A stretch of DNA of 25,926 bases from CAZJNX01 sp964547415. GTDB lineage: Bacteria > Pseudomonadota > Alphaproteobacteria > Rhizobiales > Amorphaceae. Positions within the stretch are counted from its first letter, which is position 1, and the number at the start of each line of letters is the position of its first letter. Of the stretch, positions 19,379 to 25,926 are shown in pieces. The stretch lies in the NCBI GenBank assembly GCA_964547415.1, contig CAZJNX010000037.1, forward strand, positions 1-25,926, in the 5' to 3' direction. The position numbers and the translations under genes were made by a program. Under the pieces are notes generated by a model. The model saw nothing but the letters and a program-made list of their open reading frames with translations. It did not search any database and was not told where the DNA came from.

Positions 19379-20212
19379 CTACGCCGCGCCGATGACGGCG
19401 ATGACCGGCACGTGGTCCGAGGGCTTCTCCCACCCGCGCGTCTCCGCCATCACCTCCGTCGCGACGACGCGCGCGGCGAGGGCGGGGGAGGCCCAGGCGT
19501 GGTCGAGGCGCCGGCCGCGGTTGGAGCCCGGCCAGGTCCGGTTGCGATAGCTCCACCAGGTGAAGACGGGGTCGGGCGGCGGCCTGTCCCGGCGCACGAC
19601 GTCCACCCATTCGCCCGCCGCCTGCGCCGCGTCGAGGCGCTCCGTCTCGTCCGGGGTGTGGCTCACGACGGTGAGGAGCTGGCGGTGGTTCCACACGTCC
19701 TCCGGCAGGGGGGCGATGTTGAAGTCGCCCGCCAGCAGCGCCGGCTCGGCCGCCGCGGCGGGACCCCAGTCCGCGAGGCCCTCCACGAAGGCCAGCTTGT
19801 CGCGGAATTTCGGGTTCGACGCCACGTCCGGCTCGTCCCCGCCCGAGGGCACGTAGAGGGAGTGGAGGCGGACGGGCCCCGCCGCCGTCTCCACCACCGC
19901 CGAGACGTGGCGCGGCTCGTCCACGTCGCCGATCACCTCCGCCGTCACGTCGTGGAGGGGCAGGCGGGAGAGGACGGCGACCCCGTGGTGGCCCTTGCGC
20001 CCGTTGAGGGCGAGGTGGGGGTAGCCGAGCTTCCTCAGCGCCGCCGAGGGGAAGGACTCGTCCGCGCAGCGCGTCTCCTGCAGGAGGAGGACGTCGGGCG
20101 CGCGCGCCTCCACGAAGCGCTCCACGAGCTTGAGGCGCGCGCGGATCGAGTTGATGTTCCAGGTGGCGACGGCGATCCGCCCCGGCCGCCCCCCGGCGCC
20201 GTCCGCCCTCAC
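19379..20212 (-). CDS. xth: Exodeoxyribonuclease III / AP endonuclease
   Basis: This 277-residue protein belongs to the Mg-dependent endonuclease/exonuclease/phosphatase family and acts in base-excision repair by cutting at abasic sites. The motifs are ATWNINSIRARL, LLLQETRC (metal-binding Glu), GYPHLALNGRKGHHGVAVLSR, HSLYVPSGGDEPD, LLAGDFNIAPLPEDVW, RLDHAWAS and the C-terminal catalytic SDHVPV. No ATG precedes the conserved start. The GTG at 20212 overlaps the stop of the upstream malyl-CoA thioesterase-like gene as GTGA and is taken as the start; it adds a short tail (RADGAGGRPGR) before the domain. The pairing of a carbon-metabolism gene with a repair enzyme is probably transcriptional convenience. 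Confidence 0.92.
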   Translation of the reverse strand: MRADGAGGRPGRIAVATWNINSIRARLKLVERFVEARAPDVLLLQETRCADESFPSAALRKLGYPHLALNGRKGHHGVAVLSRLPLHDVTAEVIGDVDEPRHVSAVVETAAGPVRLHSLYVPSGGDEPDVASNPKFRDKLAFVEGLADWGPAAAAEPALLAGDFNIAPLPEDVWNHRQLLTVVSHTPDETERLDAAQAAGEWVDVVRRDRPPPDPVFTWWSYRNRTWPGSNRGRRLDHAWASPALAARVVATEVMAETRGWEKPSDHVPVIAVIGAA

Positions 20213-21102
20213 CCGCGGTAGGCCCGCGCGGCGATGGCGTCGGCGAGCGCCACCGTGCGCTTCGCCATCTCCGCGTGGAGGCGCTCCACCATCTTGCCGT
20301 CCACGCGGATCGCGCCCTTCCCCTCGTTCTCGGGGAGGTCGAACGCCTCGATGACCTTGCGCGCCCTTTTCACCTCGTCCTCGGACGGGGCGAACACGCG
20401 GTTGGCGGCGTCGATCTGGTTCGGGTGGACCAGCGTCTTGCCGTCCATGCCGAGGCTGCGGCCCTGCTCGCACTCGAGGCCGAAGCCGTGCATGTCCTCG
20501 AGGTCGCCGTAGACGCCGTCGATGACGGAAAGGTCGCACGCCCGGGCGGCGGCGACGAAGGTGGCGAGCCACGGCACCAGGTTCCAGCGGCCCCGTTCCA
20601 TGCGGGCGTGGGTGTCCTTCACGAGGTCGTTGGTGCCGATCACGAACGCCTCGAGCCGCCGGCCCTCCCCGTCCTGCACCGCGCGGGCGATCTCGCCGGC
20701 GGCGAGGACCGCGGCGGGCGTTTCCATCATCACCCAGATCGACAGCTCCTCCGGCGCCTCGAGCCGGTTGAGGGTGCGGCCGACGGCGAACACGTCCTCC
20801 GCGCTCTCCACCTTCGGCAGCAGGACCGCGTCGGCCCCGCTCGCGGCGATCGCCTCCACGTCGTCCTTGCCCCAGGGGGAGGTGAGGGCGTTCGCCCGGA
20901 TCACCACCTCGCGGGGGCCGAAGCCGCCGGACTTCGCGGCCGCCACCACCTGCTCGCGGGCCGCCTCCTTGTGCTCGGGCGCCACGGCGTCCTCGAGGTC
21001 GAGGATGACGCCGTCGCACGGCAGCGTCCTTGCCTTTTCGAGCGCCCGCGCGTTGGATCCGGGCATGTAGAGCACGCTGCGGCGCGGTCGTGGCGCGGTC
21101 AT
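20209..21102 (-). CDS. mcl2: CitE/HpcH-type lyase, probable (3S)-malyl-CoA thioesterase
   Basis: This 297-residue TIM-barrel protein belongs to the citrate lyase beta/malyl-CoA lyase family. Motifs are RRSVLYMPGSNARALEKA, VILDLEDAVAPEHK (CoA/metal site), LLPKVESAEDV, IWVMMETPAAVL (metal-binding Glu), VIGTNDLVKDTHA, VIDGVYGDLED and LGMDGKTLVHPNQI. These match the short Mcl2-type (3S)-malyl-CoA thioesterases better than the malyl-CoA lyases. Mcl2 releases malate from malyl-CoA at the end of the ethylmalonyl-CoA pathway. The methylsuccinyl-CoA dehydrogenase gene at the right edge supports that pathway. GAGAGGA lies about 10 nt upstream of the ATG. The subfamily, and hence the symbol, rests on motif recall. 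Confidence 0.8.
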   Translation of the reverse strand: MTAPRPRRSVLYMPGSNARALEKARTLPCDGVILDLEDAVAPEHKEAAREQVVAAAKSGGFGPREVVIRANALTSPWGKDDVEAIAASGADAVLLPKVESAEDVFAVGRTLNRLEAPEELSIWVMMETPAAVLAAGEIARAVQDGEGRRLEAFVIGTNDLVKDTHARMERGRWNLVPWLATFVAAARACDLSVIDGVYGDLEDMHGFGLECEQGRSLGMDGKTLVHPNQIDAANRVFAPSEDEVKRARKVIEAFDLPENEGKGAIRVDGKMVERLHAEMAKRTVALADAIAARAYRG

Positions 21103-21131
21103 GGCGTCGTCTTTCCTCTCGTCTCGGGTCG

Positions 21132-21160
21132 GGTCGGCGGCGAGAGTGGTCGGCGGCGAG
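21132..21160. repeat. 13-bp direct repeat in a divergent promoter region
   Basis: GGTCGGCGGCGAG occurs at 21132-21144 and again at 21148-21160, 16 bp apart, in the 118-bp region between the divergent mcl2-like gene and the kinase-DUF429 gene. It may be a regulator site or chance repetition in GC-rich DNA. Confidence 0.35.
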
Positions 21161-21220
21161 GGGCGGGTTGTCAACGTGTCATCGGGGTCTGTGGAAAGCG
21201 CCGGCGAGGGAAGGGGAGAG

Positions 21221-22774
21221 GTGCTCGCCGTCTCCTCCCTCGTGGTGGAGGGCTCGGTCGGGCTGAGGGCGGCGGGCTTCGCGCTGGAGCGCCGCGGCCA
21301 CCCGGTCCGGGCGCTGCCGACCGTCCTCCTCACCTGGCACCCGGGCAAGGGGCCTGCGACGCGCCTTCCGACGGATGAGGCCGCCTTTTCCGCCATGGCG
21401 GCGGAGATCGCCGAGAGCCCCGCCGCGGCGCGGGTCGCGGCCGTCCTCACGGGCTACTTCGCCTCGCCCGCGGCGGTGGAGGCCACCGCGCGGGCGATCG
21501 ACCGGCTGAAGGCGCGGCGGCCCGGCCTCCTCGTCCTCGTCGACCCGGTCTCGGCCGACGCCCGCGGCCCCTACGTTCCAGGCCCGGTGATCGAGGCGCT
21601 CGCCCGCCATCTCGTCCCGCGGGCCGACATCCTGACGCCCAACCGCTTCGAGCTCGCCCTCCTCGCCGGCCGGCCGATCGATCGGGTGGAGGACGCGGTG
21701 GAGGCGGCCGCCCGCCTCGGCGTGGCGGAGGTGGTGGTCACCTCCCTCGCGGAGGGGGCGGGGCTGACGGGCGCGGTCCACCTCTCGGCCGGGGGCGTCA
21801 TCGCGGCGGACCACCCGGAGGTCGCGGGCGCGCCCCACGGGACGGGGGACCTCCTCGCCGCCCTCTTCCTGTCGGAGCGGCTCGCGGGGCGCCCGCCGGC
21901 GACGGCCCTCCGGGCGGCCCTCGGCGCCACCTTCGACCTCGTCGAGGCGGCCGTGGCGGCGGGCTCGGACGACCTTCCCTTCGCGGCGCGGCAGGCGGCG
22001 ATCGCCGATCCGCCGACGGCGGCCGTGCGCCTGGCCGGGGAGGGCGGGCCGCCGCTGCGGGTGATGGGGGTGGACGGCTGCCGATCGGGCTGGATCGCCG
22101 TCGCCGTCAACGCGGACGGGCCGCTCGAGCCGGAGATCGTCCACGGGGAGACCTTCGGCGAGATCCTCGCCCACCCGTCGGCGCCCGTGCGGGTCGCGGT
22201 GGACATGCCCATCGGCCTGCCGGACCGGATCGAGGGGCCGGGCCGCGTCGCCGAGCAGGCGGTGCGTCCGCTCCTCGGCGAGCGGCAGTCGTCCGTCTTC
22301 TCCGTCCCGGCCCGCCCGGCGGTCATGGCCGCGACCTACGAGGCGGCCTGCGCGGCGGCCCTCGCCACCTCCGACCCGCCGCGGAAGGTGAGCCGGCAAA
22401 GTTTCCTGTTGTTCCCGAAGATCCGCGAGATCGACGCCCTGCTCGACCCGGCGCTCGCGGAGCGGGTGTTCGAGGTCCATCCGGAGGTGACGTTCTGGCG
22501 GCTCAACGGTGAACGGCCCATGGCGCTCGCCAAGAAGGTGAAGAACCGGCCCGACCGGCCGGGCATCGAGGAACGGATCGCCCTCCTCGCCCGGTACGGC
22601 TACGCGCGCGCCTTCTTCGACGCCGCCCGCCCCTCGGGCTGCGGCATCGACGACCTGGTGGACGCGGCGGCGAACGCCATCGCCGCCCGCCGCATCCTCG
22701 CCGGTGACGCCCGCCCGTTCCCCGACCCGCCGGGACGGGACGGCAAGGGCCTGCCCGTCGCCATCTGGGCGTGA
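21221..22774 (+). CDS. Pyridoxal-kinase-like domain fused to a DUF429 domain
   Basis: This ~517-residue protein has two domains. The first (about 1-265) is a ribokinase-fold pyridoxal kinase of the PdxY type: VLAVSSLVVEGSVGLRAAGF, ALPTVLLTWHPGKG, VLVDPVSADARGPYVP, DILTPNRFEL, and the phosphate/anion-hole motif APHGTGDLLAAL. The second (about 279-515) is DUF429, an RNase H-like domain of unknown function, starting MGVDGCRSGWIAVAV and including VAVDMPIGLPD, RQSSVFSVPARP, FEVHPEVTFW and DDLVDAAANAIAA. The frame is continuous with no sign of error. Start codons are ambiguous: GTG at 21221 follows a purine-rich AAGGGGAGAG; GTG at 21191 would add ten residues. The kinase probably phosphorylates pyridoxal or a related B6 vitamer; the link to DUF429 is unexplained. 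Confidence 0.85.
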   Translation: MLAVSSLVVEGSVGLRAAGFALERRGHPVRALPTVLLTWHPGKGPATRLPTDEAAFSAMAAEIAESPAAARVAAVLTGYFASPAAVEATARAIDRLKARRPGLLVLVDPVSADARGPYVPGPVIEALARHLVPRADILTPNRFELALLAGRPIDRVEDAVEAAARLGVAEVVVTSLAEGAGLTGAVHLSAGGVIAADHPEVAGAPHGTGDLLAALFLSERLAGRPPATALRAALGATFDLVEAAVAAGSDDLPFAARQAAIADPPTAAVRLAGEGGPPLRVMGVDGCRSGWIAVAVNADGPLEPEIVHGETFGEILAHPSAPVRVAVDMPIGLPDRIEGPGRVAEQAVRPLLGERQSSVFSVPARPAVMAATYEAACAAALATSDPPRKVSRQSFLLFPKIREIDALLDPALAERVFEVHPEVTFWRLNGERPMALAKKVKNRPDRPGIEERIALLARYGYARAFFDAARPSGCGIDDLVDAAANAIAARRILAGDARPFPDPPGRDGKGLPVAIWA

Positions 22775-22806
22775 GAGGCGAGGGGCGGCCGTTCGGGTCG
22801 TCGTCC

Positions 22807-22831
22807 GGAACGATCGCCGTGCCCCGCCGTT
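22807..22831 (+). promoter_or_regulatory. EcfG (general stress response) promoter GGAAC-N16-CGTT
   Basis: GGAAC (22807-22811), a 16-bp spacer and CGTT (22828-22831) match the alphaproteobacterial EcfG sigma-factor consensus exactly. Transcription should start about 25-30 nt upstream of the ATG of the Pmp3-like gene at 22868. Pmp3/YqaE proteins are known stress-induced membrane proteins, so site and gene agree. Confidence 0.8.
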
Positions 22832-22867
22832 CGTGACGCAAACCATTCGCAACGGGAGCGTTACGTC

Positions 22868-23065
22868 ATGGACGTCGTTCGAATTCTTGTCGCCATCCTT
22901 CTGCCGCCGCTCGGCGTGTTTCTGCAGGTCGGAATCGGCTGGCAGTTCTGGATCAACATCCTTCTGACGATCCTCGGTTACATTCCGGGCATCATCCACG
23001 CGGTCTACATCATCATCACGCGGGGACCGGAGACCCGGCGGCCCTATCACGGGCCGGCACGCTGA
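22868..23065 (+). CDS. YqaE/Pmp3 family membrane protein
   Basis: This 65-residue proteolipid-like protein has two membrane helices and the family pattern: ILVAILLPPLGVFLQVGIG, then FWINILLTILGYIPGIIHAVYII and a polar tail. Pmp3 proteins protect membrane potential under salt or cold stress in fungi and plants; bacterial members are stress-induced. The ATG has GGGAG about 10 nt upstream and a perfect EcfG promoter before it, so it likely belongs to the general stress regulon. Codon use is slightly less GC-rich than in its neighbours, as expected for a very hydrophobic peptide. It converges on the L,D-transpeptidase gene with 16 nt between stops. Confidence 0.93.
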   Translation: MDVVRILVAILLPPLGVFLQVGIGWQFWINILLTILGYIPGIIHAVYIIITRGPETRRPYHGPAR

Positions 23066-23072
23066 GGATGCG

Positions 23073-23107
23073 CCGCCGCCCTCACGACCCTCCGCCGAGG
23101 GCGGCGG
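23073..23107. terminator. Hairpin between convergent genes (possible bidirectional terminator)
   Basis: The perfect 11-bp arms CCGCCGCCCTC (23073-23083) and GAGGGCGGCGG (23097-23107) flank a 13-nt loop. The hairpin sits at the junction of two convergent genes and overlaps the last codons of the L,D-transpeptidase gene. There is no T tract on either side, so termination is inferred from position and stem strength. Confidence 0.5.
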
Positions 23108-23807
23108 TCACCACCGAGCGGTCGCTGTTCGGCCCGAGCACGATGACCGGCGCGCCGATCCGCACCCGCTCGTAAAGGTGCCGCACGTCGTCGTTGGTGA
23201 GGCGGATGCAGCCCGACGACACGGCCTCGCCGATCGACCAGTCCTCGTTGGTGCCGTGGATCCGGTAGAGGGTGGAGCCGAGGTAGAGCGCCCGCGCGCC
23301 GAGCGGGTTCTCCGGCCCGCCCGGCATGAAACGCGGCAGGTGCGGCTCGCGCGCCAGCATGTCCGCCGGCGGGCGCCAGTCCGGCCACTCGGCCTTCCGG
23401 CTCACGCGCTCGCGCCCCGCCCAGGTGAAGCCATCCCGCCCGACGCCGATCCCGTAGCGGATCGCCTGCCCGCCGCCGAGCACCAGGTAGAGGTGCCGGG
23501 CGGCCGTATCCACGATGATGGTGCCCGGCGCCTCGCGCGTGTCGAAGGCGACCACGCGCCGCTGGAACGCCTCCCGGCGCCTGCGGGCCATCTCCTGCCG
23601 CGTGGCCGTGTAGGTCTGCCACGTCCGGGTGTCGGCGTCGAAGAAGCGGTAGGTGGGCCGCTCCGCCCGCGGCCGCTCCACGAAGGAGGGCCGGTACTCC
23701 ACGATCCGCCCCGTCGCCGGGTCCTCGATCCGGACCGTCCCGGCCTCCGCCGCAACGGGCGCGATGAGCAGGATCGCGAGGAGCGCGAAGACGGCACGGC
23801 GGATCAT
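23082..23807 (-). CDS. L,D-transpeptidase (YkuD/ErfK family)
   Basis: This 241-residue exported protein has a signal peptide (about 1-22, APVAAEA) and a YkuD catalytic domain. It makes 3-3 peptidoglycan cross-links or attaches proteins to peptidoglycan in the periplasm. The catalytic motif is RIHGTNEDWSIGEAVSSGC with His184 and Cys200, followed by IRLTNDDVRHLYERV. The segment PGTIIVDTAARHLYLVLGGG is the usual domain entry. The charged region at about 40-85 (RPRAERPTYRFFDADTRTW) is a non-catalytic stem. The ATG has GGGAGG 6 nt upstream. It is divergent from the hydrolase gene at 23926; the 118 bp between them include a relatively AT-rich stretch likely to hold its promoter. Confidence 0.94.
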   Translation of the reverse strand: MIRRAVFALLAILLIAPVAAEAGTVRIEDPATGRIVEYRPSFVERPRAERPTYRFFDADTRTWQTYTATRQEMARRRREAFQRRVVAFDTREAPGTIIVDTAARHLYLVLGGGQAIRYGIGVGRDGFTWAGRERVSRKAEWPDWRPPADMLAREPHLPRFMPGGPENPLGARALYLGSTLYRIHGTNEDWSIGEAVSSGCIRLTNDDVRHLYERVRIGAPVIVLGPNSDRSVVTAALGGGS

Positions 23808-23925
23808 GGGGGGCCTCCCGGAATCGAGGTCGCAGCCGGAGCCTCGTTGATTGTTGGTAAAGGAAGGCCTAACCGGGCGGTCCCGCGCCGGCAACCCGCC
23901 GCGCGGCCCGCCCGGATGAACGAAG

Positions 23926-24720
23926 ATGTCCACACCCACCGACACCGCGAGCCTGCCCGTCGTCGCGAGCGGGGATGCCTCCGACGGCCGTCCGCCCGTC
24001 GTCCTCCTCCACGGCTTCGCCGGCGATGCCCTCGCCTGGGCCGGGATCCAGCCCGCCCTCGACCCGTCCCGCCGGTGCCTCGCCGTGGAGCTGCCGGGGC
24101 ACGGCAAGGCGCGGGACTGGCCGGAGCGCGGCAACGCCGCCGTCTCGGCGAAGGCCCTCGGCGCCACCCTCGGGGCCCTTGGGATCCCCCGCGCCCACGT
24201 CGTCGGCCACTCCATGGGCGGGGCGGTCGCCTGCGTGCTCGCCATGCGGGCGCCCGAGAAGGTGGCGAGCCTCACCCTCCTCGCTCCCGGTGGCTTCGGG
24301 CCGGAGATCAACGCCCGCCTCCTGCGCCGCTTCGCGCGGGCGACCTCCATCGACGCGCTCGGGCCGTTGGTGGAGGGCTTCTTCGGCTTCCGCAGCCCCG
24401 TGCCGCCGGACATGCTGCCGCTGATGGCGGCGGTGCGCGCCGACCCGCTCCTCCTCGAGCGCTACAAGGAGGTGGTGGAGGCGATCCTCGACGGGGACGG
24501 CCAGAAGACCCTGCCCATGGACCGCCTCGAGGCGCTCGACTGCCCCGTCCGCGTGATCTGGGGCGATGCGGACAACATCGTGCCGGTCCACCAGGTGGCG
24601 AACGCGCCCGACGCCTTCGCCGTCCATGTCCTTTCCGGGATCGGTCACATGCCCCATCTGGAACGGGCGGACCTCGTGACGCGTCTCGTGGAGGAGACCG
24701 TCGCCTCCGGGGAGCGTTGA
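23926..24720 (+). CDS. Alpha/beta hydrolase (AcoC-like)
   Basis: This 264-residue alpha/beta-hydrolase-fold protein has an intact catalytic triad: Ser96 in VVGHSMGGAVA, Asp216 in VIWGDADNIVP and His241 in GIGHMPHLE. The oxyanion-hole motif is VVLLHGFAGDALAW. Sequence around TLLAPGGFGPEINA resembles the hydrolase part of acetoin dehydrogenase E2 (AcoC), but no lipoyl domain is present. The substrate is unknown. The ATG at 23926 has only a weak purine run upstream (GAACGAAG). It is followed after 130 nt by the methylsuccinyl-CoA dehydrogenase gene, probably with its own promoter because a hairpin intervenes. Confidence 0.9.
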   Translation: MSTPTDTASLPVVASGDASDGRPPVVLLHGFAGDALAWAGIQPALDPSRRCLAVELPGHGKARDWPERGNAAVSAKALGATLGALGIPRAHVVGHSMGGAVACVLAMRAPEKVASLTLLAPGGFGPEINARLLRRFARATSIDALGPLVEGFFGFRSPVPPDMLPLMAAVRADPLLLERYKEVVEAILDGDGQKTLPMDRLEALDCPVRVIWGDADNIVPVHQVANAPDAFAVHVLSGIGHMPHLERADLVTRLVEETVASGER

Positions 24721-24729
24721 TCTTCGCCA

Positions 24730-24746
24730 GCGCCCGACGCGGGCGC
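24730..24746 (+). terminator. Short GC hairpin after the hydrolase gene
   Basis: GCGCCCG-ACG-CGGGCGC is a perfect 7-bp stem with a three-base loop that begins 10 nt after the stop codon at 24720. The following bases (GCGATTGCCG) are not T-rich. It may end or attenuate transcription of the hydrolase gene before the dehydrogenase gene at 24851. Confidence 0.4.
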
Positions 24747-24850
24747 GCGATTGCCGCGGGCGGGCCCTCTCCCTTGCCCCGCGGCGCAAGATGATGGATG
24801 ACTGCGGCCCACTTTTCGTTCGATCGTTTCAAGCCGACCGGGAGACCGCC

Positions 24851-25926
24851 ATGCTGACCGCCGCTCCGGCCTCGACCAGCGACGACGCCCTCATCGCGAA
24901 CGCCGCGGCGGCGGCGAGCGCCGTCGACGGCCTCGCCACCCGCGCCCGCGCCAACGTGGCCGCCCTCGTGCGGGTGGACGGGCGCACCGCCTCCGCGAAG
25001 GTGGAGGAGCACCAGCGCGCCGCCCACGGCCTCGCCTGGTTCGCCACCTACGCCGAGTGCCTGCGCCAGCTCGCCGACTACGCCGCCCGCCTCGCCGCCG
25101 AAGGCCGCCTCGGGGAGATGGAGCGGCTGATCGTGGAGATCGGCTTCGGCGAGTACCTCGCCCAGGTGTTCGGCGGCATCCCCATGAGCCAGGGCGAGAT
25201 CCTTCGGCCCGCCGACCTCGGCCTCGACGAGGCGGCGCTCGAACAGGCCCGGGTGGAGGAGGTGCGCTGGTTCCTCGAGAACGGGAACACGGCCGAGCGG
25301 CGCGCCGCCCTCATGGAGAGGATCCGCGCGCAGGGACCGGCCGGCCCCCACGGCGACCCGGGGCTCGACGAGACGCTCGAGCAGATCCGCACGGAGATGA
25401 ACCGCTTCGCGGAGGCGGAGGTCACCCCCTACGCCCACGAGTGGCACCTGAAGAACGACTACATCCCCCTCGATGTGATCGCGAAGATGGCCGAGCTCGG
25501 CGTCTTCGGCCTCACCATCCCGGAGGAGCACGGCGGCCTCGGTCTCGGCAAGGACGCCATGTGCGTCGTCTCCGAGGAGCTGTCGCGGGCCTACATCGGC
25601 GTCGGCTCGCTCGGCACCCGCTCGGAGATCGCTGCCGAGCTCATCCTCGGCGGCGGCACCGACGAGCAGAAGGCGAAGTACCTTCCCGCCATCGCGGCGG
25701 GCGAGATCCTGCCCACCGCCGTCTTCACCGAGCCCAACACCGGCTCCGACCTCGCCTCCCTCAAGACCCGCGCCGTGCGCGACCCGGCCGGCGGCTGGCG
25801 CGTGTCCGGCAACAAGACCTGGATCACCCACCCGGTCCGCGCCGACCTGATGACCCTGCTCGCCCGGACCAACCCGGACGAGAAGGGCTACAGGGGCCTT
25901 TCCATGTTCCTCGCCGAGAAGCCGCG
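24851..25926 (+). CDS. mcd: (2S)-methylsuccinyl-CoA dehydrogenase, 5' part
   Basis: The first 358 residues of an FAD-dependent acyl-CoA dehydrogenase are present; the 3' end is beyond the window. A helical N-terminal extension of about 170 residues (residues 1-172), absent from ordinary acyl-CoA dehydrogenases, precedes the dehydrogenase core, which starts near DETLEQIRTEMNRFAEAEV. The core shows the FAD/substrate stretch TAVFTEPNTGSDLASLKTR (289-307) and NKTWITHPVRADLMTLLART (321-340). Extension and core together fit Mcd, which oxidises methylsuccinyl-CoA to mesaconyl-CoA in the ethylmalonyl-CoA pathway. The ATG has GGGAG about 7 nt upstream. The CitE-like gene 3.7 kb to the left would act in the same pathway. 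Confidence 0.88.
   Translation, partial: MLTAAPASTSDDALIANAAAAASAVDGLATRARANVAALVRVDGRTASAKVEEHQRAAHGLAWFATYAECLRQLADYAARLAAEGRLGEMERLIVEIGFGEYLAQVFGGIPMSQGEILRPADLGLDEAALEQARVEEVRWFLENGNTAERRAALMERIRAQGPAGPHGDPGLDETLEQIRTEMNRFAEAEVTPYAHEWHLKNDYIPLDVIAKMAELGVFGLTIPEEHGGLGLGKDAMCVVSEELSRAYIGVGSLGTRSEIAAELILGGGTDEQKAKYLPAIAAGEILPTAVFTEPNTGSDLASLKTRAVRDPAGGWRVSGNKTWITHPVRADLMTLLARTNPDEKGYRGLSMFLAEKP

Overview
The window (25.9 kb, very high GC) reads as the chromosome of an alphaproteobacterium. The evidence is the gene families plus two regulatory signatures. The families are a (2S)-methylsuccinyl-CoA dehydrogenase and a malyl-CoA thioesterase-like protein (both ethylmalonyl-CoA pathway types), an Aap-type amino-acid ABC transporter, and a UdgX/radical-SAM DNA-repair pair. 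The signatures are a perfect alphaproteobacterial LexA box (GTTC-N7-GTTC) and a perfect EcfG general-stress promoter (GGAAC-N16-CGTT). The genus cannot be fixed from the sequence alone. No rRNA, tRNA, CRISPR array, transposase or phage gene was seen.

Layout. 1-3259 (minus strand): a class II histone-deacetylase-like amidohydrolase, a Do/HtrA periplasmic protease and the start of rarA, which runs off the left edge. The rarA start appears to carry a 1-nt shift in a homopolymer run. 3464-6914 (plus): a small membrane protein, then pobA-pcaC-pcaB, part of the 4-hydroxybenzoate/protocatechuate pathway without pcaHG or pcaD. 6915-8173: about 1.26 kb without a recognisable gene, holding a head-to-tail duplication of a 373-bp unit about 97% identical between copies, then a strong hairpin. 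8174-10890 (minus): a two-gene DNA-repair operon (radical SAM protein, then a DUF4130-UdgX fusion) overlapping by ATGA and preceded by the LexA box.

11123-15757 (minus): two tandem serralysin-type RTX metalloproteases, an acyl-CoA thioesterase and an unrecognised protein with an internally duplicated W-H-x-H...C-R-x-N-P module. A 19-bp perfect AT-rich palindrome separates this block from the divergent aapJ-aapQ-aapM transporter genes (15923-19354), which have no ATPase gene after them. 19379-21102 (minus): a malyl-CoA thioesterase/CitE-like gene overlapping an exonuclease III gene by GTGA. 21221-22774 (plus): a pyridoxal-kinase-like domain fused to DUF429. 22868-25926: a Pmp3/YqaE stress membrane protein behind the EcfG promoter, a convergent L,D-transpeptidase, an alpha/beta hydrolase, and the 5' two-thirds of the methylsuccinyl-CoA dehydrogenase gene, which runs off the right edge.

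How they fit. The window is mostly ordinary chromosome: aromatic and C2/C4 carbon metabolism, amino-acid uptake, envelope maintenance and DNA repair. The parts least explained by known biology are the 373-bp tandem duplication, the SOS-boxed radical SAM/UdgX operon (families known, joint reaction not), the duplicated W-H-x-H protein beside the palindromic operator, and the kinase-DUF429 fusion. Functions are assigned by reading motifs by eye; no database search was run.
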